Shown piece by piece: positions 1 to 7,222 of a stretch of 7,901 nucleotides of DNA. The notes beneath the pieces were generated by a model. The model did no database searches and was not told the origin of the DNA. It worked only from the letters and a program-made list of their open reading frames with translations. Numbering within the stretch: the first letter of the stretch is position 1; each line of letters begins with the position of its first letter. Origin of the DNA: JBAZOY01 sp041648505. Lineage in GTDB: Bacteria; Desulfobacterota; Syntrophia; Syntrophales; CG2-30-49-12. The stretch is taken from assembly GCA_041648505.1 (NCBI GenBank), contig JBAZOY010000092.1, forward strand, positions 1 to 7,901. Direction: 5' to 3'. Made by a program: the position numbers and the translations under genes.

Positions 1-3000
1 ACTCAGATTGATTTAGCCTGGGTTGACAATGCAAACAATGAGACCGGCTATAGACTGGAGCGGGCTTCCGATGCGGCCTTCACCGCCAACCTGGCATCCT
101 TCCCATTGGGAGCCGGTGTTATCAGTTACAGCACCACCGGTCTGACGGAATTGACCACTTACTACTTCCGTGTCTTTGCAGTGAATGCTGTCGGCGATTC
201 AATGGTATCGAATACTGCCAGCGCGGCAACATTATCTGCCACAGCGCCAGCCGGTCCCACCGGTTTAAGCGCCACATTGATGTCAACCTCCAGAATTGAC
301 CTTGGTTGGACATTGAACGGAACATCTGAGACTGCTGTACGACTGGAAAGAGCGAGTGATTCCGTTTTCACCATTGGTTTGACGACTATCAATCTCCTGG
401 CACGCGTTCAAGCGTACTCAGATACAACCGTTTTATTAAATAATGTTTACTACTACCGCGTTTTTGCAGTTAATACCAGTGGGGCTTCAACACCATCTGG
501 TACCGTCTCTATAAATATGAATGTGCCTTCGACCCCCACTGCGATAACAGCCACTGCCATTAGTTCTACCAGAATCGACCTGGCATGGACTTCTACTTCC
601 GCAACAGCGGAAGGTTTCCAAATAGACCGCGCAGTAAACAACAACTTTAACGCAGGTCTGATGTCTTTCTTCGCTCCCGCAGGAGCCACAACATACAGCG
701 ATACTTCAGCCTCGCCAAATACCGCATACTTCTATCGCATACAAGCCTTCAACTCGATACTGGGCAATTCGGCTTTTTCCGCCCCCATTCCAGTCACTGC
801 CTTGAATGTTGTCCCTGGAGCACCGCTAAATCTGACTGCCTTAACGGTTAGTCCCACCAGGGTTGACCTGGTCTGGAACAGAAATGGAACGAACGAAACG
901 GGCTTCCGACTTGAAAGGGCACTGGATACTGCGTTCACTAACAGCTTAGCAACCTTCACACTTGGCGCTGGTATTCAGTTCTTTAGTGATACCACAACCT
1001 CAATGGCCACCACGTATTATTATCGTATTTATGCTACTAATGCCACTGGCGATTCACCAGTCTCGAACACCGCCACAGCTACTACACCTAACCTGCCTCC
1101 ATCGGCCGCCAGCGGACTTACAGCAACAGTAATCAGTGCTTACCAAATTGACCTGGCATGGATAAACACCGCAACTAACGCTGCCACAATGCGCATTGAG
1201 CGGGCGACAAATACCGCGTTCACTGCCTGGTTGACCAGCTTCCCTGGAACAGTCGGCGCTACGACTTTCAGTGATACAACGGTAATACCGAATACCCGTT
1301 ACTACTACCGTATCTTTACCGGTAACTCCGTAGGCACATCACCACCCTCCAATGTCGCTACAGTGGCAACTCCTGATGTGCCTCCGTTGGCGCCATCTAA
1401 CGTTGTTGCCCAGGGTATCAGCTATCAAAGGGTCGATATCAGTTGGGTCAATAATGCCACAAACCAGACCGGGTTCAGAGTCCAGCGCGCCGATGATGCT
1501 GGCTTTACCACTAACGTCGTCGATGCTAATGTAGGCGCTCTGGTCCTTTCTTACTCCGATACCACGGTTGTACCATTGGCTACATATTACTATCGTGTGT
1601 TTGCAACCAACTCTATTGGCGTGACTCCATCGGTTGGGGTTAGTGTCACAGTTCCCCCCATTCCAGCTCCAGGAGCCGCTGAAGCACCGTCTAATCTTAT
1701 GGCAAATGCAGTCGGCACTACTTGGGTGAACCTGGACTGGACCGATAACGCATTGCTTGAGGATGGTTTCCACATCGAGCGGGCACCCGATGTCGCTGGT
1801 TCACCTGGTGTTTTTGCCGTCATAGGCACCGTTGGTGCGAATATCACTACCTACAGTGACAATAATCCGGCTGACCTATTGACTGCCGCCACCACTTATC
1901 ATTACAGAGTGATTGCATTCAACGTGAGCGGTTCGTCACCATATTCTAATATTGCAATGGTCACCACAGCCACAAACCCAACATATCCCACCGCGCCAAC
2001 CGGGGTTAACGCGGTCTTCCAGTTGGGTCCTCCGCGCGGCATCCGTGTAAGCTGGACAATTACTTCTACCAACCAGGTTGCAATTTTACTCATGAGGGCA
2101 AATAATAGCACCTTCACGCTTAATCTCACTACCTGGACTCTGCCGGCATTGACCACCAGCTATCTGGACACCTCAATTGCCTCCGGTAATGTTTACTTCT
2201 ATAAGATCGTAGCCCTGGGCAGCGCCAGCCCGCCATCTGGAACAGTCGGTGTCGTAATCCCACCGATGCCTCCGGCTGACCCGACCGGTCTAGCAGCGCA
2301 AGCCATCAGCACGACCCAGGTCGACCTGACATGGACGGATAACGCCACCGATGAGACCGGGTATAGAGTAGAACGCGCCACCAACGATACCTTTACCTCA
2401 GCGTTTTCGACTTTCACCCTTGGGGCAAACGCTATCTCTTACAGCGATACATCGGCTGCGGCTTCTACCGCTTATTTCTACCGTGTATTCGCTTTCAATG
2501 ACGGCGGCGATTCCCTCGCCTCGAATACCGCCAATGTTACCACGCCTGGTAACCCGGCTGTTCCGCCAGCGCCGTCTAATTTAACAGCATCACCGGTGAG
2601 TTCCACCAGAATCGACCTGTCATGGAATGATAACTCGACTGATGAGACTGGTTTCAATATCGACCGCTCAGCCGACGGTGCATTCTCTGCAACCACCTCT
2701 TTCGCAGTTGCGGCAGGCGTTACTTCATTCACCGATGAACCGCTAACCGCCGGAACGGCTTACTTCTACCGAGTTTATGCTGTCAATGCAGTTGGACTTT
2801 CAGTTGCTTCGAATACTGCCAATGCCACCACTCCTGATGTTCCACCGGTGGCACCTACAGGGTTGGGCGCTACAGTAATCAGTGCCACGCAAATCAACCT
2901 TGCCTGGACAGACAACTCTAATAATGAAACCGGCTTCAGCATCGAACGGGCGACCAACAGCGCTTTCAGCGCCGGTTTGACCACTTTCAATGCGAATGCT

Positions 3001-6000
3001 AACGCCACCACCTATAACGATACTGCCGCCTTAGCATCCACCGCTTACTACTACCGCGTCTTCGCTGTGAATGCCTCCGGGACGTCACCTGCTTCAGCCA
3101 ACGTTACCGCAACAACACCGGGGACACTGCCCGGTGCGCCGAGCAACGTTACCGCCATCGCCGCCAGCAGTACATCGGTTAATGTTAGCTGGACAGATAA
3201 CACTACCACTGAGACCGGCTTCCGCATCGAACGCGCGACCGACAGCGCCTTCAGCGCCGGCTTGACACCCGCTACCGTTGCCGTGAATGTAACAACGTAT
3301 GCTGACAACTCGACTGTTGAGGCGATGACGTACTTCTACCGTGTCTTTGCGGTGAATGCTTCTGGTGATTCAGCCGCTTCCAACACCGCGACTGTAACCA
3401 CTCCTACGACCATTCCGGCAGCACCGAGTGCTCTAACCGCTACTTCCGTTAACAGCACACGTATAGACCTTTCCTGGACCAATAATGCTACGAACCAGAC
3501 CGGATTTACACTGCAAAGAGCTACCGATGCAGGCTTTACACTAGGTCTGGCCAATATCAACATCACCAGTCCTACCGCAACGACCCACAGTGATACGACA
3601 GTAGTCCCAAGCACAACGTACTTCTACAAGATATTCGCCGTAAACGCGGCTGGTAGTTCTACTGCTTCGAATACCGCTACTGCGGCCACTGCTGTAACAA
3701 TTCCAGCCGCACCAAGCAATGCAGCCGCAACCGCAATAACATCGAACCAGGTGGATATTACCTGGACGGATAACTCTCAGGATGAATCCGGTTTCAGAGT
3801 AGAACGGGCTACCGATACTGCTTTTACTGTCGCGTTGATGCAGTTCAGCGTAGCCGCAAATGTCACTCTGTACAGTGATATTTCGGCGGCTCCCGGCACT
3901 GCATACAATTATCGTGTGATAGCCTTCAATGCGGCGGGTGATTCCACAGCCTCCAACACCGCTGCGGCAACGACGGCAGCAAGTGCTATTGCCGCGCCCA
4001 CCGGACTCACCGGCACGGTAGCGAATGCAAACCAGGTTGACCTGGCATGGGCTTGTTCCGCCACTGGTTTAACCGGGTTCCGAGTTGAAAGAGCTACTGA
4101 TACTGCATTCACCGCCGGATTAGCTCAGTACCTGATTGCACCCAGCACCCTTAACTACAGCGATACAACTGCGGCAGGAACAACTACATACTCTTACAGA
4201 GTAATCGCCTACGCCCTTACTGATTCTCCTGCTTCTAATGTTGTCACGGTCACAACGCCTAATGCCCTCGCTCCGGTAGCACCCAGCGGGTTGACCGCTA
4301 CCGCTATCAGCGGTACCCAGGTAAACCTGGTATGGGTCAATAATGCTGTCGACCAGACCGGTTTCAGGGTAGAACGCGCCACCGATGCCGCCTTCACCGT
4401 AGCCCTGACCCCGTTCGTCATCGCAGACCCGCTAGCTGTCAGCTACAGTGATATTACCGCAGTTCCACTCGCGGTCTACTACTACCGCGTGTTCGCGACT
4501 AATGCGGTTGGCGATTCTATAGCATCCGGTTCAGCTACCGTTACTATGCCGAATGTCGTACCCGCCGCACCGACCCTCTTAACTGGCACTGCCGTTAGCG
4601 GCACCCAGGTAGACCTTGCCTGGACCAATAACGCCACCAATCAGACCGGCTTCAGAGTGGAGAGGGCTACCGATACCTTATTTACTCTTGGATTAGCCTC
4701 CTTTGTAATAGCCACTACAACTGCGGTCACTTACAGCGATATCACTGCCGCGCCTTTGACTACTTACTACTACCGTGTCTTTGCAACAAATGCCATCGGT
4801 AGTTCGCTCGCTTCGAATACTGCTACGATCACGACACTGAATATCGTCCCTGTCGCTCCCAGTGGATTGACGGCATTAGCAGTAACTGGTACACAGGTCA
4901 ATCTTAGCTGGGTAAACAACGCTAACAACCAGACCGGTTTCAAAGTAGACCGTGCCACCGATGTTAATTTCACTGCCGGCCTTACGTCATTCACCATTGC
5001 GGACCCGCTGGCTTTGACTTACAGTGATACCACTGTTGCCGCATTGACTACTTATTACTACCGTGTCTTCGCGACCAACGCAATCGGCTCTTCACTGGCT
5101 TCGAACACGGCTTCAACACCAACGCCCGCTCCAGCCGCCCCGACCGCGCCCAGTGGTTTGACCGCCTCAGCTGTCACCGGGCCTCAAGTTATCCTGGTAT
5201 GGGTCAATAATGCAACTACACAGACCGGTTTCAGAGTGGAGAGGGCTACCGATGCCGCTTTCACAATTGGATTGACACCTTTCACCATCGCTAGCGCCAC
5301 TGCACTTACTTACACGGATATCACGCCAATGGCATCGACTCTTTACTACTACCGTGTGTTTGCGACCAATGCATCGGGTGATTCGATTGCTTCCAATATC
5401 GCAAGTGTTACGACAACAACCGGAGGACCAACTGCACCCGCTAATCTTACAGCTGTAAAGGTAACTGATACCCGCATCGACCTGACCTGGAGTGATATGT
5501 CCAATGATGAACTTGGTTTCCGCATCGAAAGCGATACTGTCTCGACTTTCAATAGTACCAATAATATTACCTTCCAGGTCGCGGCAAACGCGACGACTTA
5601 CTCAGATACCAGCGTCTTCGCCGGCGATACTTTCTACTATCGAATCACTTCCTATAACGCCAGCGGCACTTCGGCGGCTTCGAATGTTGCAAGTGTCAAC
5701 ATTCCACTTCCGACAGCGGGTGTACCTGTTGCCCCGAACGCATTAAGCGCTACACTCGTCGGCACTAACCAGGTAGACCTGGCATGGAACGACAACTCCA
5801 CCGGCGAAATTGGATTTTTAATCGAGCGTGCCACAGATTCCACATTTACATCGCCGTCGCCCCTTGTTTCCTACACCGTTGCTGGCAATGTCACCACTTA
5901 CAGTGACATGGCTGTACCCGGCGGCACATATTACTATAGGGTCAAGGGATTCAATGCCCTTGGTAACTCCGGAGATTCTGCACTGGCAACCATTACGATT
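1..6000 (+). repeat. Tandem array of 20 complete plus 1 partial FN3-type units
   Basis: Coding repeats of 279-312 bp (93-104 residues, mostly 95-96). The partial unit covers 1-246. Complete units start near 247, 526, 814, 1099, 1384, 1675, 1987, 2272, 2566, 2845, 3130, 3415, 3703, 3988, 4273, 4561, 4849, 5140, 5428 and 5725. Each shows the FN3 beta-sandwich pattern: a Pro-rich entry (P.APS.LTA), strand B with the core Trp ([VI][DN]L.W), strand C with TGFR[VI]ERA, a strand E YSD motif, strand F with the core Tyr (YYYRVFA.N) and an exit near ASNTA..TTP. FN3 units are normally non-catalytic spacers or binding modules in exported proteins. No RGD motif was seen. The repeats have diverged enough at DNA level that exact matches are short, so most duplications are old. 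Confidence 0.95.
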
Positions 6001-7071
6001 GGTACCACTGGTGGTGATACTGGTGGCGGAACTGGTGGCGGAACTGGTGGAGGCGGCGGCTTTGCACCAATTGTCCAGACGACTACTGTAGCTGTCAATG
6101 GATTCACGGCAAACTCCACTGCGCCGAAGGTTGATAGCACCGGCGTGGTCAAACAAATAGGTATCCTGCAATCAGCCGACCAGCAAGCTAAGGTAGTCAT
6201 CCCTGAGAACACCAAGATGCTCGATTCCTTGGGCAAGCCGCTTGCGAACATCAGCTGTGATACCGCCAAAGCACCACCGGCACCGCCTGTGAACAATATA
6301 ATCGTGTCTAACTGCGACTTCGGACCTGACGGCGCTACGTTCAACCCGCCGATAACCGTCACACTGAAGTTCAATCTGGCAGACTTACCTGCCGGAGTTA
6401 AACCCGAGGAACTTAAGATTGGATTCTGGGATGGCACACAATGGCAAATCCTCGTTGGAACAGTCAACCTGGAGACTAATGAAGTGTCTGCGCCTGTAAG
6501 CCACTTTACCGCCTTTACTATCCTGAGCCCCGAACCTCCACCACCGCCGAAGGCTACATTCTCAGTCTCCAATATGCTCATTACGCCGAAGACCCCGAGC
6601 ATAGGACAAACAATCAACTTATACGCTATGGTAAAGAATACAAGTGCCGTAGCAGGTAGCTATGATGCAGTCCTGAAGATTAACGACGTAACCGAAGAGA
6701 CAAAGAAAATCGAACTGGCTCCGGACGCCTCGGCTGAAATATCTTTCACCTTCTCCAAGGCATCTGCCGGAACATATAGCGTCGCGATTAACGGGCTTTC
6801 CAGTTCCTTTACTATCCAGGGTGCCACTCAGGTAACCCCGCCTACATCATCTACTCCCACCACAACACCAACAAGCACTGCGCCCACTCAGACGCCCATT
6901 TCTACTACGTCTCCAATAACAACGCCCACCTCAACACCAGCAGTTGAACAACCGGTAACCGGATTTAACTGGTGGATTATTGTAGCTATCGGTGGCGCCG
7001 TTGTGGTCGGGATTCTGGGAGGCTGGTTGGTGTTGCGTAAACGAGGGAAAAAGGAGGTGGGGCAAATGTGA
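1..7071 (+). CDS. Giant FN3-repeat surface protein with CARDB-like module and C-terminal membrane anchor (5'-truncated by window)
   Basis: The reading frame is open from base 1 to the TGA at 7069-7071, giving 2,356 visible residues. The true start and any signal peptide lie upstream, because base 1 already encodes the middle of an FN3 unit (TQIDLAW). Domain order by visible residue: FN3 array 1 to about 2000; Gly/Thr linker about 2000-2020; beta-rich module about 2021-2176; Pro run then CARDB-like module about 2185-2273; Ser/Thr/Pro stalk about 2274-2316; QPVTG 2317-2321; transmembrane helix 2324-2345; basic tail RKRGKKEVGQM. Such proteins are usually adhesins, matrix or sheath components, or extracellular scaffolds; no catalytic motif is visible. 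The FN3 part is rich in Thr, Ala, Ser and Asn, with about five Lys and one Cys. A secreted multicopper oxidase follows 151 bp downstream on the same strand. The function as a surface fibre is inferred from architecture; the substrate or partner is unknown. Confidence 0.96.
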   Translation, partial: TQIDLAWVDNANNETGYRLERASDAAFTANLASFPLGAGVISYSTTGLTELTTYYFRVFAVNAVGDSMVSNTASAATLSATAPAGPTGLSATLMSTSRIDLGWTLNGTSETAVRLERASDSVFTIGLTTINLLARVQAYSDTTVLLNNVYYYRVFAVNTSGASTPSGTVSINMNVPSTPTAITATAISSTRIDLAWTSTSATAEGFQIDRAVNNNFNAGLMSFFAPAGATTYSDTSASPNTAYFYRIQAFNSILGNSAFSAPIPVTALNVVPGAPLNLTALTVSPTRVDLVWNRNGTNETGFRLERALDTAFTNSLATFTLGAGIQFFSDTTTSMATTYYYRIYATNATGDSPVSNTATATTPNLPPSAASGLTATVISAYQIDLAWINTATNAATMRIERATNTAFTAWLTSFPGTVGATTFSDTTVIPNTRYYYRIFTGNSVGTSPPSNVATVATPDVPPLAPSNVVAQGISYQRVDISWVNNATNQTGFRVQRADDAGFTTNVVDANVGALVLSYSDTTVVPLATYYYRVFATNSIGVTPSVGVSVTVPPIPAPGAAEAPSNLMANAVGTTWVNLDWTDNALLEDGFHIERAPDVAGSPGVFAVIGTVGANITTYSDNNPADLLTAATTYHYRVIAFNVSGSSPYSNIAMVTTATNPTYPTAPTGVNAVFQLGPPRGIRVSWTITSTNQVAILLMRANNSTFTLNLTTWTLPALTTSYLDTSIASGNVYFYKIVALGSASPPSGTVGVVIPPMPPADPTGLAAQAISTTQVDLTWTDNATDETGYRVERATNDTFTSAFSTFTLGANAISYSDTSAAASTAYFYRVFAFNDGGDSLASNTANVTTPGNPAVPPAPSNLTASPVSSTRIDLSWNDNSTDETGFNIDRSADGAFSATTSFAVAAGVTSFTDEPLTAGTAYFYRVYAVNAVGLSVASNTANATTPDVPPVAPTGLGATVISATQINLAWTDNSNNETGFSIERATNSAFSAGLTTFNANANATTYNDTAALASTAYYYRVFAVNASGTSPASANVTATTPGTLPGAPSNVTAIAASSTSVNVSWTDNTTTETGFRIERATDSAFSAGLTPATVAVNVTTYADNSTVEAMTYFYRVFAVNASGDSAASNTATVTTPTTIPAAPSALTATSVNSTRIDLSWTNNATNQTGFTLQRATDAGFTLGLANINITSPTATTHSDTTVVPSTTYFYKIFAVNAAGSSTASNTATAATAVTIPAAPSNAAATAITSNQVDITWTDNSQDESGFRVERATDTAFTVALMQFSVAANVTLYSDISAAPGTAYNYRVIAFNAAGDSTASNTAAATTAASAIAAPTGLTGTVANANQVDLAWACSATGLTGFRVERATDTAFTAGLAQYLIAPSTLNYSDTTAAGTTTYSYRVIAYALTDSPASNVVTVTTPNALAPVAPSGLTATAISGTQVNLVWVNNAVDQTGFRVERATDAAFTVALTPFVIADPLAVSYSDITAVPLAVYYYRVFATNAVGDSIASGSATVTMPNVVPAAPTLLTGTAVSGTQVDLAWTNNATNQTGFRVERATDTLFTLGLASFVIATTTAVTYSDITAAPLTTYYYRVFATNAIGSSLASNTATITTLNIVPVAPSGLTALAVTGTQVNLSWVNNANNQTGFKVDRATDVNFTAGLTSFTIADPLALTYSDTTVAALTTYYYRVFATNAIGSSLASNTASTPTPAPAAPTAPSGLTASAVTGPQVILVWVNNATTQTGFRVERATDAAFTIGLTPFTIASATALTYTDITPMASTLYYYRVFATNASGDSIASNIASVTTTTGGPTAPANLTAVKVTDTRIDLTWSDMSNDELGFRIESDTVSTFNSTNNITFQVAANATTYSDTSVFAGDTFYYRITSYNASGTSAASNVASVNIPLPTAGVPVAPNALSATLVGTNQVDLAWNDNSTGEIGFLIERATDSTFTSPSPLVSYTVAGNVTTYSDMAVPGGTYYYRVKGFNALGNSGDSALATITIGTTGGDTGGGTGGGTGGGGGFAPIVQTTTVAVNGFTANSTAPKVDSTGVVKQIGILQSADQQAKVVIPENTKMLDSLGKPLANISCDTAKAPPAPPVNNIIVSNCDFGPDGATFNPPITVTLKFNLADLPAGVKPEELKIGFWDGTQWQILVGTVNLETNEVSAPVSHFTAFTILSPEPPPPPKATFSVSNMLITPKTPSIGQTINLYAMVKNTSAVAGSYDAVLKINDVTEETKKIELAPDASAEISFTFSKASAGTYSVAINGLSSSFTIQGATQVTPPTSSTPTTTPTSTAPTQTPISTTSPITTPTSTPAVEQPVTGFNWWIIVAIGGAVVVGILGGWLVLRKRGKKEVGQM
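4273..5427 (+). repeat. Younger sub-block of four closely related FN3 units (15-18)
   Basis: These four units share traits absent from most others: a B-C loop of the NN...QTG type, an F[VT]IA segment before strand E that lengthens the C'-E region, and the string YYYRVFATNA. At DNA level, a 24-base stretch is identical between 4651-4674 (unit 16) and 5230-5253 (unit 18). Units 15 and 17 share IADPLA, while units 16 and 18 have IATTTA and IASATA at the same place. That alternation suggests duplication of a two-unit block, although units 16 and 17 are also alike around strand F (TTYYYRVFATNAIGSSLAS). Confidence 0.75.
6007..6054 (+). repeat. 12-bp tandem repeat encoding the Gly/Thr linker
   Basis: Four consecutive 12-bp units begin at 6007, 6019, 6031 and 6043. 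The second and third are identical (ACTGGTGGCGGA); the first and last are variants (ACTGGTGGTGAT, ACTGGTGGAGGC). They encode T-G-G-x steps and form a flexible, glycine-rich hinge between the last FN3 unit and the C-terminal modules. As the length is a multiple of three, gain or loss of units would preserve the reading frame. Confidence 0.9.
6061..6528 (+). other. Beta-rich C-terminal module with DFGPDGATF motif (within the large CDS)
   Basis: Visible residues about 2021-2176. Recognisable landmarks are VVIPENTKMLDSLGKPL, a Pro-rich loop (APPAPP), DFGPDGATFNPPITVTL, the acidic-capped PAGVKPEELKIGFWDG, TQWQIL and VSHFTAFTIL. From memory, modules with this DFGPDGATF...W...SHFT.F pattern sit just before the C-terminal anchor in long extracellular proteins of Chloroflexota and some archaea, next to CARDB-like or PGF-type segments; I cannot confirm a family name here. 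Two Cys (codons 6256-6258 and 6313-6315) flank the Pro loop and could form a disulfide. The role is probably structural, presenting the FN3 array at the surface. Confidence 0.55.
6553..6819 (+). other. CARDB-like Ig-fold module (within the large CDS)
   Basis: Visible residues about 2185-2273, directly after a run of prolines (EPPPPPK). The pattern FSVSNMLITPKTPSIGQTI, then VKNTSAVAGSYDAVLKIN, then KKIELAPDASAEISF, then AGTYSVAINGLSSSF fits the CARDB / APHP-like beta-sandwich: a hydrophobic entry strand, a [VN]T...AGSY turn, a charged [KE]K.[IV].LAP turn and a final GTY.V.[IV].G strand. Such modules are membrane-proximal spacers in archaeal and bacterial surface proteins. Lys becomes common here, unlike in the FN3 array. 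Confidence 0.75.
6820..7068 (+). other. Ser/Thr/Pro stalk, QPVTG motif, transmembrane anchor and basic tail (within the large CDS)
   Basis: From 6820 to about 6942 the protein is almost only Thr, Ser, Pro and small residues, typical of an extended and possibly O-glycosylated stalk. QPVTG (6949-6963) follows, then FN and a 22-residue hydrophobic stretch WWIIVAIGGAVVVGILGGW plus LVL (6970-7035), then RKRGKKEVGQM. The positive tail places the C-terminus in the cytoplasm and the rest of the protein outside. A single-pass anchor is clear; whether QPVTG is cleaved by a sortase is open. Confidence 0.9.
7051..7059 (+). promoter_or_regulatory. Shine-Dalgarno-like AAGGAGGTG inside the end of the large CDS
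   Basis: AAGGAGGTG is a near-perfect anti-16S match but lies within the last codons of the surface-protein gene. The starts it could serve are the ATG at 7066, which is immediately followed by the TGA stop, or the GTG at 7068, which opens a 27-codon ORF. It may simply encode the K-E-V of the basic tail. Confidence 0.4.
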
Positions 7072-7151
7072 GGTATATACTGTTGGGCACAAGAAGAAGC
7101 CAACATACAAGATACAAGCTAATATGCATAAGGGAGGAAAATGATAGCTGA
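7068..7151 (+). CDS. Possible 27-residue small ORF overlapping the end of the large CDS (tentative)
   Basis: A GTG at 7068-7070 overlaps the TGA of the large gene as GTGA, a common translational-coupling arrangement, and has AAGGAGG ending 10 bases upstream. The product would be MRYILLGTRRSQHT followed by RYKLICIREENDS, basic with one Cys and no recognisable domain. The reading frame is short enough to be chance, and the Shine-Dalgarno match may be a by-product of the Lys-rich coding tail. I list it only because of its position between two large genes. Confidence 0.2.
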   Translation: MRYILLGTRRSQHTRYKLICIREENDS

Positions 7152-7222
7152 AAAATGTTGAGTAAACTGGTAACAAAAAAAGAAATAGCACATAAAGGAG
7201 AAATAAGCAAAGGAGGCAAAAC
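7072..7222 (+). other. Purine-rich intergenic spacer without clear terminator or promoter
   Basis: The 151 bases between the two large genes are A/G-rich, most strongly from 7131 to 7222. They contain AGGGAGG (7131-7137), AAAGGAG (7194-7200) and AAAGGAGG (7209-7216). A weak inverted repeat TGTTGG / CCAACA (7081-7086 / 7100-7105) has a 13-base loop and no following T run, so it is not an intrinsic terminator. I find no convincing -35/-10 pair. The spacer reads best as an untranslated or thinly translated link within one transcript. Confidence 0.6.

Noticed and set aside
106..108. TTG at 106 as the start of the large gene
   Set aside because: The frame is open back to base 1 and encodes a continuous FN3 unit (TQIDLAW, ETGYRLERASD), so 106 is an internal Leu codon, not a start.
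122..5843. Many antisense open frames of 60-145 codons across the FN3 array
   Set aside because: They recur once per unit with the same composition and end in AKTR-like strings, which is the reverse-strand shadow of the conserved YYYRVFA codons. None has its own ribosome site or a recognisable fold.
1..6000. Regular 285-bp periodicity as a CRISPR or non-coding satellite
   Set aside because: The period is a whole number of codons, similarity is at protein level, and the frame is uninterrupted, so this is a coding domain repeat.
5934..6617. A 227-codon antisense frame with Pro-rich PPPVPPPV repeats
   Set aside because: The Pro-rich part is the complement of the Gly/Thr linker, and the remainder lies opposite well-supported coding modules. 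It is a composition artefact.
7081..7105. Inverted repeat TGTTGG / CCAACA as a terminator
   Set aside because: The stem is only 6 bp with a 13-base loop, and no T run follows. The adjacent 8-base palindrome GTATATAC (7073-7080) is too short to interpret.
7141..7161. Six-codon ORF MIAEKC after AGGGAGG
   Set aside because: The spacing from GGAGG to ATG is only 3 bases and the ORF is too short to separate from chance; it is noted only as part of the spacer's Shine-Dalgarno-like pattern.
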